Below, piece after piece: positions 1 through 7,667 of a DNA stretch of 31,371 nucleotides. The first letter of the stretch is position 1, and every line of letters starts with the position of its first letter. This DNA comes from CAZGSN01 sp964371655 (GTDB lineage: Bacteria; Desulfobacterota; Binatia; HRBIN30). The translations under genes and the position numbers were made by a program. The stretch spans positions 1 through 31,371 of the forward strand of contig CAYJOD010000075.1 of the NCBI GenBank assembly GCA_964371655.1. Direction: 5' to 3'. The notes beneath the pieces are model-generated. The model saw nothing but the letters and a program-made list of their open reading frames with translations, did no database searches and was not told the DNA's origin.

Positions 1-26
1 CATGCGGTCTTCCTCGGTCTTGTTGT

Positions 27-50
27 AGGGGCGCGCGGCTGCGCGCCCTG
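27..50. repeat. GC-rich hairpin
   Basis: GGGCGCGC and GCGCGCCC form an 8-base stem around a 4-base loop. It lies beside a sequence (61-90) that also ends the hairpin element at 16364-16514, so it may be the core of an element that runs off the left edge of the window. Confidence 0.5.
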
Positions 51-60
51 TTCGGTGGGC

Positions 61-90
61 TTTGAGACAACCTCTGGCGAGCACGGCCAC
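61..90 (-). repeat. Shoulder of a dispersed hairpin element (second copy at 16364-16394)
   Basis: Read on the minus strand, this 30-base stretch matches 16364-16394 on the plus strand with one substitution and one single-base gap region. It includes GCCGTGCTCGC followed by AGAGGTTGTCTCAAA. The two copies then run into different hairpins. Further right, GGTGCCGG (about 124-131) and CCGGCACC (about 171-178) form another weak inverted repeat in the leader of the acyl-CoA dehydrogenase gene. Confidence 0.55.
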
Positions 91-239
91 GATCAGAGGC
101 GCAACTACTCCGAATCTCAGGCCGGGTGCCGGGTCTCGGAACTCTGGGACCTAGCAGCCGACACCCAACAACCGGCACCTAGATCCGTTCCCGGAATTGT
201 GAAACGGTCGGGTCCGCGAAACTCTGGTCAGGAGGAACG

Positions 240-1439
240 ATGGATTTTACGTTATCCGCAAAGGTGGAGGATCTACGCCAGCGCTTGATCGCGTTCATGG
301 ACGAACATGTCTACGCGGCGGAGAGGGTGGCTGACGAGGAGGTGGAGGCGTCGGGCGACCCGCATCTCGAGCCTCCGGTGGTCAAAGCGCTGAAGAAGAA
401 GGCGCGAGCGCAGGGCCTGTGGAACCTGTTCCTGCCCAACGACAAGTTCGGCGCCGGGCTGAAGAACTGGGAGTACGGGCTGCTGTGCGAGGTCATGGGT
501 CGCAGCCCGATCGCGCCGCGCATCTTCAACTGCAACGCGCCGGACACCGGCAACATGGAGATCCTGGCCGAATTCGGCACGCCCGAGCAGCAACAGCGCT
601 GGCTCAAACCGTTGCTCGATGGTGAGACGCGCAGCTGCTTCTCGATGACCGAACCGGAGACCGCCGGCTCCGACCCAACCCTGCTGCGCACCCGCGCCGT
701 GCGCGACGGCGATGCCTACGTGATCAACGGACACAAGTGGTTCACCTCGGGAGCCTACGGAGCGGCGTTCGCCATCGTCATGACGGTGACCGATCCCGAC
801 GCGGCGCCGCATGGACGCGCCACACAGATCATTGTTCCCGCCGACACTCCCGGGTTCAAGTTGATCCGCGCCGTGTCGGTGATGGGACACGCCGGCGGCG
901 GTGGCCACGGCGAGATTCGTTACGAAAACTGCCGCGTGCCGGCGACCAACGTGTTGGGTGGCGAGGGCCAGGGATTCGCGATTGCCCAGGCGCGGCTGGG
1001 GCCGGGACGCATCCACCACTGTATGCGTTGCATCGGCGCCGCCGAGCGTGCTCTCGAGCTCATGTGCAAGCGCGCCAATACGCGCTTCGCCCACGGCAGC
1101 TTGCTCTCCGAGAAGAGTGTGATTCAGAACTGGGTGGCCGAGTCGCGCATGGAGATCGAACAGGCCCGCCTCCTCACTCTCCATGCGGCTTGGAAGATGG
1201 ACACCGTCGGCAAGAAGGCGGCACGCCAGGAGATCGCGATGATCAAAGTGGTCGCCGCGAACATCATGATGAACGTGCTCGACCGCGCCATTCAGACCTT
1301 CGGTGCGATGGGGGTATCCGACGACACTCCGATTGCGCGCATGTGGCGCGACGGCCGCTCCATGCGCCTCGCCGACGGTCCCGACGAGGTGCACAAGATG
1401 ACGATTGCGCGGCGCGAGCTGGCACGGTGGCGCGCGTAA
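240..1439 (+). CDS. Acyl-CoA dehydrogenase, ACAD10/11-like
   Basis: This 399-residue flavoenzyme should oxidise an acyl-CoA to its 2-enoyl-CoA in the cytoplasm, passing electrons to an electron-transfer flavoprotein. The order of motifs is that of the family. An N-terminal helical domain carries GLWNLFLPN and EVMGRSPIAP. APDTGNMEIL is typical of the ACAD10/11 group. The middle beta domain has FSMTEPETAGSDP near residue 140. The C-terminal helical domain ends in RLADGPDEVHKM, the flavin and catalytic region. The ATG follows AGGAGGAACG at ideal spacing. A truncated copy of a second acyl-CoA dehydrogenase follows 71 bases downstream, so this was probably a two-gene fatty-acid or branched-acid catabolic operon. 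The substrate cannot be read from the sequence. The family call is safe. Confidence 0.93.
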   Translation: MDFTLSAKVEDLRQRLIAFMDEHVYAAERVADEEVEASGDPHLEPPVVKALKKKARAQGLWNLFLPNDKFGAGLKNWEYGLLCEVMGRSPIAPRIFNCNAPDTGNMEILAEFGTPEQQQRWLKPLLDGETRSCFSMTEPETAGSDPTLLRTRAVRDGDAYVINGHKWFTSGAYGAAFAIVMTVTDPDAAPHGRATQIIVPADTPGFKLIRAVSVMGHAGGGGHGEIRYENCRVPATNVLGGEGQGFAIAQARLGPGRIHHCMRCIGAAERALELMCKRANTRFAHGSLLSEKSVIQNWVAESRMEIEQARLLTLHAAWKMDTVGKKAARQEIAMIKVVAANIMMNVLDRAIQTFGAMGVSDDTPIARMWRDGRSMRLADGPDEVHKMTIARRELARWRA

Positions 1440-1507
1440 TCGGTGACCGGTACGCCGGTACATCGGTAGCCGGCACACCGGTAACCGGAGCACCGGTACC
1501 CATCCTA
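1440..1507. repeat. Reiterated ACCGGTA-type words
   Basis: The gap between the dehydrogenase and its truncated neighbour is almost entirely near-copies of CCGGTAC or ACCGGTA at 7-14 base spacing. CCGGT is part of a self-complementary word, so the tract can fold in several registers. It belongs to the type of word-reiterated spacers seen elsewhere in the window. Confidence 0.6.
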
Positions 1508-1510
1508 CCC

Positions 1511-1738
1511 ATGCGCTACGACTTCACTCCTACCCAGCTCCCTTGGCGCGACGAGATTCGTGCCTTCTGTGCGGAGCATGTTGCCGCCGCCGTGCTCGAC
1601 GAGCTATGCGAGGCCGGCAACGAAGGGCAGGGGCCGCAGTGCCGTGGGTTTGTCCTCAAGCTGCGCGACCGTCAGGGAGCGGTGATTTGTGGGATCTCCC
1701 ACACCATCTGTGTGAATTCCGTAGGGGTACTCTGGTAG
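1511..1738 (+). pseudogene. Truncated acyl-CoA dehydrogenase, N-terminal stub
   Basis: The 75-residue reading frame begins MRYDFTPTQLPWRDEIRAF and continues through HVAAAVLDELCEAGNEGQG to FVLKLRDR. This is a recognisable start of an acyl-CoA dehydrogenase N-terminal domain. After about residue 53 the match stops and the frame runs through unrelated sequence to TAG. More than 80 percent of a normal protein of about 390 residues is missing, including the flavin-binding and catalytic regions. The intact paralogue lies just upstream, so the pair was probably an operon that lost its second member by deletion. The stub may still be translated but cannot be an active enzyme. Confidence 0.75.
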
Positions 1739-1744
1739 GTACCC
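1725..1744. terminator. Small hairpin between convergent genes
   Basis: GGGTAC and GTACCC form a 6-base stem with an 8-base loop, placed between the end of the plus-strand stub and the end of the minus-strand membrane protein gene. There is no T-run, so a terminator role is only suggested by position. Confidence 0.3.
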
Positions 1745-1753
1745 TCGCGGCGC

Positions 1754-2065
1754 TCAGGTGTGTTCGAGCTCTGCGTCGAGCGGCAGCGGCAGAAACTTCT
1801 TCAGCACCCAATCGAGGACGCCAAGTACGATCGAGGCGATGATGAGGCCGAGCAGAACGCGCCCGCGGTACATATCGAGGCTGACGAGATGCAAGCCCAG
1901 GGGCAACACGATCGCCGCTAGGGCGACGGCAATCGCGGTATAGACGAGCGGGTTGATCCCGACCTTGATGCGGAGGATACGGGCGGTGACAATCAAAGCC
2001 GGCAGTGCCGCCAGCGCGCCGCAGAAATAGAAAGGGATCAAGATCAGTGCGTATAAACTGCTCAA
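1754..2065 (-). CDS. Small integral membrane protein, unknown function
   Basis: A 103-residue protein with about three hydrophobic segments (roughly residues 3-25, 36-60 and 68-88 from the chosen start), separated by basic loops such as RILRIK and followed by a short polar tail. I chose a TTG start at 2065 because GGCGAGGAG lies 6-10 bases before it. The longer ATG start at 2116 would put the first codons inside a dispersed repeat arm (2112 onward). No enzyme motif is visible, and I do not recognise the family. It stands alone, convergent with the dehydrogenase stub. Confidence 0.6.
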   Translation of the reverse strand: MSSLYALILIPFYFCGALAALPALIVTARILRIKVGINPLVYTAIAVALAAIVLPLGLHLVSLDMYRGRVLLGLIIASIVLGVLDWVLKKFLPLPLDAELEHT

Positions 2066-2111
2066 AGGAAGCTCCTCGCCAGTGGCAACTACTTTCAGTC
2101 TGACAAGAGAT

Positions 2112-2259
2112 TTCACCGCGGAGGCGCTGAGACGCAGAGAGGACGATCATGACGCCGTTCACGGGCCGGAAACTGAAATCTCATTGCTAACGATCTTCGA
2201 TTTGGGGACCTCTGTCTTGTGGAACCTGCGCACTCCGCGTCTCTGCGTCTCTGCGGTGA
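2112..2259. repeat. Inverted-repeat cassette A (GCAGAGACGCAGAG arms)
   Basis: The left arm starts TTCACCGCGGAGGCGC and continues with GAGACGCAGAGAGG. The right arm is the near reverse complement, CTCTGCGTCTCTGCGGTGA. About 95 bases separate the arms. The same arms bound cassettes at 6365-6519 and 23658-23813, but the core here is not obviously the same as in those two. The cassette fills the space between two divergent genes. Confidence 0.75.
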
Positions 2260-2319
2260 ATTCGTTTTCCGTCACGGCAGGGCTAGTTTCGCGCGGGCGC
2301 GAAGTCAACCGGGAAAGAG

Positions 2320-3105
2320 ATGATCGCCACCGATAGCGACCTGGTACGCCGCGCCTACGAGACCGCAAGTAGCTACGAGCGTCTCGGCAATGAAGTCTTC
2401 CAGGCGTGCGCGGCGACCTTCGTGCGCAACCGCAGCTACCCGCGGCGCCAGGATGCGAACTATGTCGGCGACGTGACCTGCAGCACGGCGGCGGCGCTCG
2501 ATGCGCTGTTCGAACGCGTCGAGGACGAGTTCAAAGGCTATCCGCACCGGCGCTTCACGGTCTCGCCGTTTTCGCCGCCGCCGTTCGTGGCGCGCCTCGC
2601 CTTGGGTGACTGGAGCATCAACCGCTACCTGCACCTGCTCCTCGAAGGGCAACCGCCTTGCCGCGATGTCGTCGGCGAAATTCGCCGCATCGACAGCGAC
2701 GCGGACTGGCGGGCGTATACGCGCTTGCGGGTGTTGGAATGGGAGGAGAGTAGCTTTCGGCGCGCCGACAAGAGCTTGGTCGACGAGTTCGTCGCCTCCG
2801 TGCGCGCCAAGGGTGAGCAGGCACATCATTGGCTGGCCTGGGCTGACGGCGAGGCGCGCGCCTACATGTCGTCATGGGCGGGACGCAACGGCGTCGGTAT
2901 GGTCGAAGACCTGTTCACGCAGCGCGAGTACCGCCATCGCGGCCTGGCCACGGCGCTGATCGCACAAGGCGTAGCCGACGCCCGCGAGCACGGTGCCGGT
3001 CCCATCGTGATCGGCGCCTTTGTCAACGACTCGCCCAAACGCATGTACGCCACCATGGGCTTCCGGCCGTTGTTTGTGAGCCAGAGCTATACGCGGCACC
3101 TTTGA
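2320..3105 (+). CDS. GNAT-family N-acetyltransferase
   Basis: This 261-residue protein carries a C-terminal GNAT acetyl-CoA-binding fold. Motif A is VEDLFTQREYRHRGLATALI, in which the RHRGLA stretch forms the pyrophosphate-binding loop. It is followed by a helix and then a motif-B-like FVNDSPKRMYATMGFRPL, the usual late strand and turn that orders the substrate pocket. The first 125 residues have no motif I can assign and may be a degenerate second GNAT half, as in other two-lobed members. The acceptor substrate is unknown. ATG follows GGGAAAGAG. It appears to be monocistronic. Confidence 0.8.
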   Translation: MIATDSDLVRRAYETASSYERLGNEVFQACAATFVRNRSYPRRQDANYVGDVTCSTAAALDALFERVEDEFKGYPHRRFTVSPFSPPPFVARLALGDWSINRYLHLLLEGQPPCRDVVGEIRRIDSDADWRAYTRLRVLEWEESSFRRADKSLVDEFVASVRAKGEQAHHWLAWADGEARAYMSSWAGRNGVGMVEDLFTQREYRHRGLATALIAQGVADAREHGAGPIVIGAFVNDSPKRMYATMGFRPLFVSQSYTRHL

Positions 3106-3279
3106 GGCAAGCCGGCTGCTGGTCTGCGGAGGATTGATCCCGACGGTGCGCTTCCGTACGTGCACCTTCTCGCTCGTGGGAACGACCGTGGTCGCGGGCG
3201 CGCTTACGGGAGCGTCGGGTCAACGCCTCCCTGCTGGCAAGCTGCTTGCGAGGAGTCTTTCTCCGCAGGAGCCAGACAC

Positions 3280-4644
3280 GTGCCCAAAGCGATTAGAGTC
3301 GTCATTCTCGGCGCGGCCGGGCGCGACTTTCACAATTTCAACATGCTCTACCGCGACGATCCCGGTGTTCGCGTAGTCGCCTTCACGGCCGCGCAGATTC
3401 CCGGTATCAGTGGCCGCCGCTACCCACCAGCGCTCGCGGGTCCGCTCTATCCCGAGGGAATCCCCATCGAGGATGAGGGGCGACTGGAGACGATCTGCAC
3501 ACGCGAGCAGGTCGATCTCGTCGTCTTTGCCTACAGCGATGTCGCCCACGCTGCGGTCATGCATCTCGCCTCACGCGTGCTCGCTACCGGAGCCGACTTC
3601 GCCCTGCTCGGACCTCGTCGCACCACGCTCGTCGCGCGAGTGCCCGTGATCGCGATCTCGGCGATCCGCACCGGCTGCGGCAAGTCGCAGACGGCGCGAT
3701 GGCTCGGGCGCTGGTTGCGAGAGCGCGGTTTCCGGGTCGCGGTGCTGCGCCATCCGATGCCCTATGGCGACCTCGAACGGCAGGCGGTTCAACGTTTTGC
3801 CGACCGTGCCGACCTCGATGCAGCGAACTGCTGCGCGGAGGAGCGTGAAGAGTACGAGCCGCACTTGGCCGCGGGCAATCTCGTCTTCGCCGGCGTCGAC
3901 TATCGGGCCATCGTTGAGCGCGCCGAGCGCGAGGCGAACATCATCGTGTGGGATGGCGGCAACAACGACTTCCCGTTCGTGCGGCCGGACCTCCACATCG
4001 TGATGGTCGACGCGTTGCGACCCGGGCAAGCGACCGCGTATCACCCCGGCGAAGCGGTCCTGCGCATGGCCGACATCATTGTGGTGAACAAGGTCGATGC
4101 CGCTTCCAGCGCCGATGTGCAGCAGGTCGTCGACGAGGCGCGTGCCGTCAATGCGCACGCCACGGTGGTGCGGGCCGCGTCGCCGGTGCGGCTCGATGAT
4201 GCAGCCGCGGTTCGTGGCAAACGGGTACTTGTCGTCGAGGAGGGACCGACCATCACCCACGGCGGGATGGCGTACGGCGCCGGCTATGTCGCCGCTGCCA
4301 GCGCCGGCGCCGCGACCATCGTCGATCCACGCAAGTCCGCCACCGGCGAGATGTGCTTGGTGTTCGATCGCTATCCCAATATCGGTCGGGTTCTTCCCGC
4401 GGTTGGCTACGGTGCTGCGCAACTGCAAGCGCTGCGTGACACGATCAATGCGAGTGATGCCGACGTCGTGGTCGCCGCGACCCCGCTCGATCTGGCGGCG
4501 TTGATCCGCATCGACAAGCCGGTGGTGCGGGCGCGCTATGAGTATGCGGACGCGGGAGAGCCGACGCTCGCTGAGCTCGTGGATGCGTTCCTGACTCACC
4601 GCAAGACGGTGCTGAGCCAGGTGTCGCCGGGGACCACCCGATGA
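3280..4644 (+). CDS. COG2403-family P-loop protein (cyclic 2,3-diphosphoglycerate synthetase-like)
   Basis: A 454-residue cytoplasmic protein. An N-terminal Rossmann-like domain begins VVILGAAGRDFHNFN and includes RRYPPALAGPLYPEGIPI and FAYSDVAH, all hallmarks of COG2403. A P-loop domain follows with TGCGKSQT at residues 131-138, VLRHPMPYGDL, and a Walker-B-like VWDGGNNDFPF. The characterised archaeal member makes cyclic 2,3-diphosphoglycerate from 2,3-diphosphoglycerate with ATP; bacterial members are mostly called predicted GTPases, so the reaction here is open. GTG at 3280 is chosen because CAGGAG sits 8 bases before it and the family match starts at PKAIRVVILG. Its stop overlaps, as ATGA, the start of a carbamate kinase remnant, which suggests an operon tied to acyl-phosphate or carbamoyl phosphate chemistry. 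Confidence 0.8.
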   Translation: MPKAIRVVILGAAGRDFHNFNMLYRDDPGVRVVAFTAAQIPGISGRRYPPALAGPLYPEGIPIEDEGRLETICTREQVDLVVFAYSDVAHAAVMHLASRVLATGADFALLGPRRTTLVARVPVIAISAIRTGCGKSQTARWLGRWLRERGFRVAVLRHPMPYGDLERQAVQRFADRADLDAANCCAEEREEYEPHLAAGNLVFAGVDYRAIVERAEREANIIVWDGGNNDFPFVRPDLHIVMVDALRPGQATAYHPGEAVLRMADIIVVNKVDAASSADVQQVVDEARAVNAHATVVRAASPVRLDDAAAVRGKRVLVVEEGPTITHGGMAYGAGYVAAASAGAATIVDPRKSATGEMCLVFDRYPNIGRVLPAVGYGAAQLQALRDTINASDADVVVAATPLDLAALIRIDKPVVRARYEYADAGEPTLAELVDAFLTHRKTVLSQVSPGTTR

Positions 4645-4817
4645 CGGTGGAGAGACTGCCGTTGATCGCGGTTGCGCTTGGCGGCAACGCCATCAGGCCG
4701 TCCCGCGACGATTGCCGCGCTGGGTTCCCTGGTATCCGCTCGGTGTGGTGCGAGCGGGACCATTGTGTGCCCGTGACGTGGCATGCGCAGAAGAACGTTG
4801 CTCGATCGTCGCCGTGA
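4641..4817 (+). pseudogene. Truncated carbamate kinase, N-terminal remnant
   Basis: Translation from the ATG that overlaps the upstream stop gives MTVERLPLIAVALGGNAI. The LIAVALGGNA element is the first strand and glycine loop of carbamate kinases (about 310 residues). The match ends at residue 18. The frame then continues through 40 unrelated residues to TGA, just before the superoxide dismutase ribosome-binding site. Nothing else of a carbamate kinase follows, so about 95 percent of the gene has been deleted. The conserved ATGA coupling shows that it once formed an operon with the COG2403 gene. Confidence 0.7.
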
Positions 4818-4845
4818 TCAAGTCATCGACCGTAAAGGAGGAATA

Positions 4846-5424
4846 ATGGCATTTTGCTTACCGAACCTTCCGTATGCCAGGGACGCGCTGGCACCGTACA
4901 TTTCGGCAGAGACGCTCGATTACCATCACGGCAAGCACCACGCTGCGTATGTCGACAAGCTGAATGAGCTGATCGCCGGCAGCCCTTGGGCGGAGAAGGA
5001 GCTCGCGACGATCATCCGCGAGGTCGGGCCTGGCGCAATCTTCAACAGCGCTGCCCAGCACTGGAATCATTCGTTCTATTGGCAGTGCCTGTCACGGGGC
5101 GGAGGGGGTGATCCCAGGGGCCGGCTCGCCGATGAAATCCGCGGAGGGTTCGGCGACTTTGCCGGCTTCAAGCAGGCGTTCAACCAATCGGCGCTGGGTG
5201 TTTTCGGCAGCGGCTGGACGTGGCTCGTGCGCCGAGCGGACGGTCGCCTTGGGATCGTGTCGACGCCGAATGCGGAGAACCCCTTGCTTCGAAGCGAAAC
5301 GGCCCTCCTCACCTGCGACGTATGGGAGCACGCCTACTACGTCGACTACCGTAACGCTCGCAGTCGTTATGTCGAGGCGTTCTGGAACGTGGTGAACTGG
5401 GACTTCATTGCGTCCAGACTCTGA
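4846..5424 (+). CDS. sodB: Superoxide dismutase, Fe type
   Basis: A 192-residue cytoplasmic enzyme that converts superoxide to hydrogen peroxide and oxygen. The metal ligands are visible: His27 in YHHGKHH, His75 in HWNHSFYW, Asp158 and His162 in DVWEHAYYVDY. The second-sphere glutamine lies at position 71 in FNSAAQ, the location used by iron enzymes; manganese enzymes place it later. There is no signal peptide. ATG at 4846 follows AAAGGAGG closely; longer upstream starts add a basic, non-conserved leader. The gene replaces the missing bulk of the carbamate kinase remnant immediately upstream, so it may have been brought next to that operon by the same deletion. Confidence 0.95.
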   Translation: MAFCLPNLPYARDALAPYISAETLDYHHGKHHAAYVDKLNELIAGSPWAEKELATIIREVGPGAIFNSAAQHWNHSFYWQCLSRGGGGDPRGRLADEIRGGFGDFAGFKQAFNQSALGVFGSGWTWLVRRADGRLGIVSTPNAENPLLRSETALLTCDVWEHAYYVDYRNARSRYVEAFWNVVNWDFIASRL

Positions 5425-5583
5425 GGTCGCCGCGTCTCAGCGGAGTTGATTGATCCCGAAAACCCCATCGCGGTCTGACGCCGGCAACCCAAGGCGTCGC
5501 CGGTGTTTGGAAGCACCCCTCTCCCGCAAGGAATGGGGCTTTGCATGGCAATTGATCGGAGCACCCTTCGATACGCCGCCAAT

Positions 5584-5734
5584 CCCTCGATACGCGGCCA
5601 GAAGAAGGCCGCTACTCGGGACGATCGGATAATGGGGCGGCTACTCAGGGTGATCGGTTTCAGGTCCGATCTCATAGGGGTTTTATCCGTTCGCCCCGAG
5701 TAGGCCGCATTTCTTCAGCGGCCGTATCGAGGGG
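5584..5734. repeat. Long inverted-repeat element (about 150 bases)
   Basis: The left arm (5584-5632) starts CCCTCGATACG, passes CGGCC and GAAGAA, and ends CTACTCGGGACGATCGGATAA. The right arm (5693-5734) is its imperfect reverse complement, from TTATCCG through CCCCGAGTAGGCCGC to CGTATCGAGGGG. A second near-copy of the GGCCGCTACTCGGG word lies at 5635-5657 inside the loop. No reading frame in this 377-base gap looks genuine. Confidence 0.75.
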
Positions 5735-5801
5735 CAGGCCCGGGCAGAATCGGCCTTGCCGTGCAAGGCCAAGTAATGCGGGGCAGGGGAGCTGGGAGCG
5801 C

Positions 5802-6281
5802 TCACGCCGCCACGGCGATCGCGCGCGGCCCCCGCGGTTGGCACACCGCTTCCAACGTCGCACCGATCTCGGCGAGAGTGATCTCTCGCTTCTTTGCGGC
5901 AACCTCATGGCCTGCTTCCTGAGCGAGGTCGTTGAGCGAGACGATTCCGACGAGACGATTGGCGCTGTCGATAACCGGCAGGCGGTGGACCTGATTGGCG
6001 CGCATGACTCGCTCGGCATCGGCAATTGCGTCCTGGGGATGGCACGCGCACACCGTTCTCGACATGGCGTTCTTCACCTGCAGCGCACGCAGAGGGCCGC
6101 CCTGCGTGTACGCCGCCATGCAGATGTCGCGGTCGGTGAGCATTCCAATGACGTGTCCGTCGCCGTCGACGACGGGGACGCAGCCACAATCATGATCCCA
6201 CATGATTTGGGCGGCGGTGTTGAGCGTGTCCTCGGCACGACACGTCTTGACCAGTTGCTTCATCACTTGTTCGACTCTCAT
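5802..6281 (-). CDS. Two-CBS-domain protein (Hrp1-like)
   Basis: A 159-residue cytoplasmic protein made of two tandem CBS domains (about residues 8-60 and 72-126). The first has DTLNTAAQIMWDHDCGCVPVVD followed by VIGMLTDRDI in separate strands. The second has DAIADAERVMRANQVHRLPVID and LVGIVSLNDL. Such stand-alone pairs bind adenine nucleotides and report energy state. Stand-alone CBS pairs of this size are recurrent members of hypoxia and dormancy regulons, for example Hrp1 in mycobacteria. The C-terminal 30 residues are Ala-rich and not conserved. The gene faces away from hsp20 and the FixL/FixJ genes but lies within the same block. No TACGTRCGTA box was found in its upstream region. Confidence 0.9.
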   Translation of the reverse strand: MRVEQVMKQLVKTCRAEDTLNTAAQIMWDHDCGCVPVVDGDGHVIGMLTDRDICMAAYTQGGPLRALQVKNAMSRTVCACHPQDAIADAERVMRANQVHRLPVIDSANRLVGIVSLNDLAQEAGHEVAAKKREITLAEIGATLEAVCQPRGPRAIAVAA

Positions 6282-6364
6282 TGCGATGTCTCCTCTTGCG
6301 GTCGTTCGCGTTTCGTTGTCGCGATCCGGTTGGGTCTCACCCAGCCCGCTCTTCTCATCAAGCC

Positions 6365-6519
6365 TTCACCGCAGAGACGCAGAGGCGCGGAGAAGAAGGT
6401 CGTCTGAAAAGAATTGCACATCCGCCGAAACAGCAGAGTGCACGAAATCGATCCAGCCAATGCCATGATTTCTTCCAACTCTCCAAGGCTTTCTCTGCGT
6501 CTCGGCGTCGTTGCGGTGA
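6365..6519. repeat. Inverted-repeat cassette B, full-length match to cassette C
   Basis: The arms are TTCACCGCAGAGACGCAGAG on the left and CTCTGCGTCTCGGCG plus TTGCGGTGA on the right. The core matches cassette C at 23658-23813 along its length, with shared blocks ATCCGCCGAA, GCACGAAA, TGATTTCTTCCAA and TCCAAGGCTTTCTCTGCGTCTC in the same order and at nearly the same spacing. Confidence 0.85.
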
Positions 6520-6957
6520 AATTTCCAGACTAGCAATTACCTTCGACAACCTGACTCCCGCACAAGCCACCACGCCGCCTCGGTGCCACGCGCCTCCGCC
6601 TCTGCTGGCGTACTTCGTTTGCCCGCGATCGTGCTCTGCCACGCTGCGCGCGCCGCATGACATCCCGGCCACAGGCACGACGTGTCGTCCCTGTGGTGGC
6701 TGGTCAGATGCGTGCACTCGCAACGTGACCACGGCGCATACCGAGTGGTCGGGTGTGGATCCTCGCGTTCACCGTCCGGCCTGTCTGCCACGTCGCGCTC
6801 GCGGGTACGGCAACGCGATTCGTAGGGAAGGTCTAGCTTCCGTATGATTTCCTCACTCGAAGGGCTTTTGACTGCGGTTGCGGCGAGAGTGGATTGCATC
6901 GGATGGAGTGAATTGGTTGTCGTCACGATGGCTTCTCCACTCTCGTCGCGGGGTGGG
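6520..6957. other. Gene-poor spacer
   Basis: This 440-base stretch between cassette B and the region after hsp20 has reading frames on both strands, the longest being on the minus strand (6537-6926). None has recognisable protein motifs, and their composition is rich in Arg, Ser and Cys, as expected of chance frames in GC-rich DNA. I see no RNA gene. Confidence 0.5.
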
Positions 6958-6999
6958 CGCCGCAGCCGCCGCTCTGGGGTATCCGTGCCGGCTGCGGCG
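6958..6999 (-). terminator. Hairpin downstream of hsp20
   Basis: CGCCGCAGCCG (6958-6968) and CGGCTGCGGCG (6989-6999) are perfect reverse complements, giving an 11-base stem with a 20-base loop just after the hsp20 stop. There is no clear T-run, so the terminator role rests on position. Confidence 0.4.
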
Positions 7000-7014
7000 T
7001 GGCGGGGTAGAGTG

Positions 7015-7506
7015 TTACTTGGCCGCTGAGATGGCGATCTTCTTGGTGCTCTGCGCCTTGGCGGTCTTCGGCAAGGTCACGCTCAGCACACCCTTCTTGA
7101 ATGTGGCCTTCACCTTGTCAGGATCAATCTCACAGGGAAGCGTGATCCGCCGCTGAAAAGCGCCATAGCTGCGCTCGACGTGGTAGCGGCCCTCTTCCTT
7201 CTCTTCCTTTTCGACTTTCTTCTCGCCTTTGATGGTCAACGCGTTTTCGGCGAGGGCGAGATCGATGTCCTTCTCATCTAATCCCGGCAGCTCGGCCGTG
7301 ACGCAAACGTCCTTGTCCGTTTCGCTGACGTCGACCTTGGGCATGAACGACGCCCCGGCCCACGACGCCGGAGGCCACGCGGCAACCTCACCGTCGCCGA
7401 AGAAACGATCGAAGAGCTCATCCATCTCGCGGTGGAGCGCCAGGAACGGGTCGGTGCCGCGAGCCAATTCGCCGCGACGCCACGGTACCAGATCTCTCAA
7501 TGCCAT
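7015..7506 (-). CDS. Small heat shock protein, Hsp20/alpha-crystallin family
   Basis: A 163-residue ATP-independent holdase chaperone. The N-terminal arm carries DPFLALHREMDELFDRFF, a standard Hsp20 helix. The alpha-crystallin domain runs from about residue 52 to 150, with PKVDVSETDKDVCVTAELPG, the charged loop EKKVEKEEKEEGRYHVERSYG and the conserved GVLSVTLPK. The C-terminal tail is short, with KKIAIS as a possible I-x-I type anchor. ATG at 7506 is preferred over the frame extending to 7539 because GAGGAGGAGAAG lies just before it and homologues begin near ALRDLVPW. It is transcribed away from the receiver/FixL/FixJ operon, with a paired TACGTGCGTA box between them, so control by the adjacent two-component system is likely. 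Confidence 0.95.
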   Translation of the reverse strand: MALRDLVPWRRGELARGTDPFLALHREMDELFDRFFGDGEVAAWPPASWAGASFMPKVDVSETDKDVCVTAELPGLDEKDIDLALAENALTIKGEKKVEKEEKEEGRYHVERSYGAFQRRITLPCEIDPDKVKATFKKGVLSVTLPKTAKAQSTKKIAISAAK

Positions 7507-7586
7507 CGCTCTTCTCCTCCTCTGTTCCGTTCTTTCCACACCGATTCCCCCTACTAGCTCGGGCGCTGGGCAGGAAGATCGAAGTT

Positions 7587-7612
7587 CTACGTGCGTAGGA
7601 GTACGTGCGTAA
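7587..7612. promoter_or_regulatory. Candidate FixJ-type operator, two boxes
   Basis: CTACGTGCGTAG (7587-7598) and GTACGTGCGTAA (7601-7612) are two near-identical partly palindromic 12-base boxes, 14 bases start to start. They lie in the 160-base divergent region between hsp20 and the receiver/kinase operon. A related double box occurs at 10818-10840. Assignment to the FixJ-like regulator is inference. Confidence 0.55.
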
Positions 7613-7667
7613 AGGTCGCGGCTACTGGCCGCGAGTCGCTCGTATTATTCTTGGTCAAATTTGAACC

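Noticed and set aside
273..1493. A 406-residue minus-strand frame opposite the acyl-CoA dehydrogenase
   Set aside because: No motifs, and it mirrors a well-supported gene; typical of GC-rich antisense frames.
5584..5734. Possible CRISPR or tandem array
   Set aside because: The repeats are inverted with only one extra direct copy and no regular spacers.
6537..6926. A 129-residue minus-strand frame downstream of hsp20
   Set aside because: It has a weak start signal only, Arg/Ser/Cys-rich chance composition and no motif; kept as spacer.
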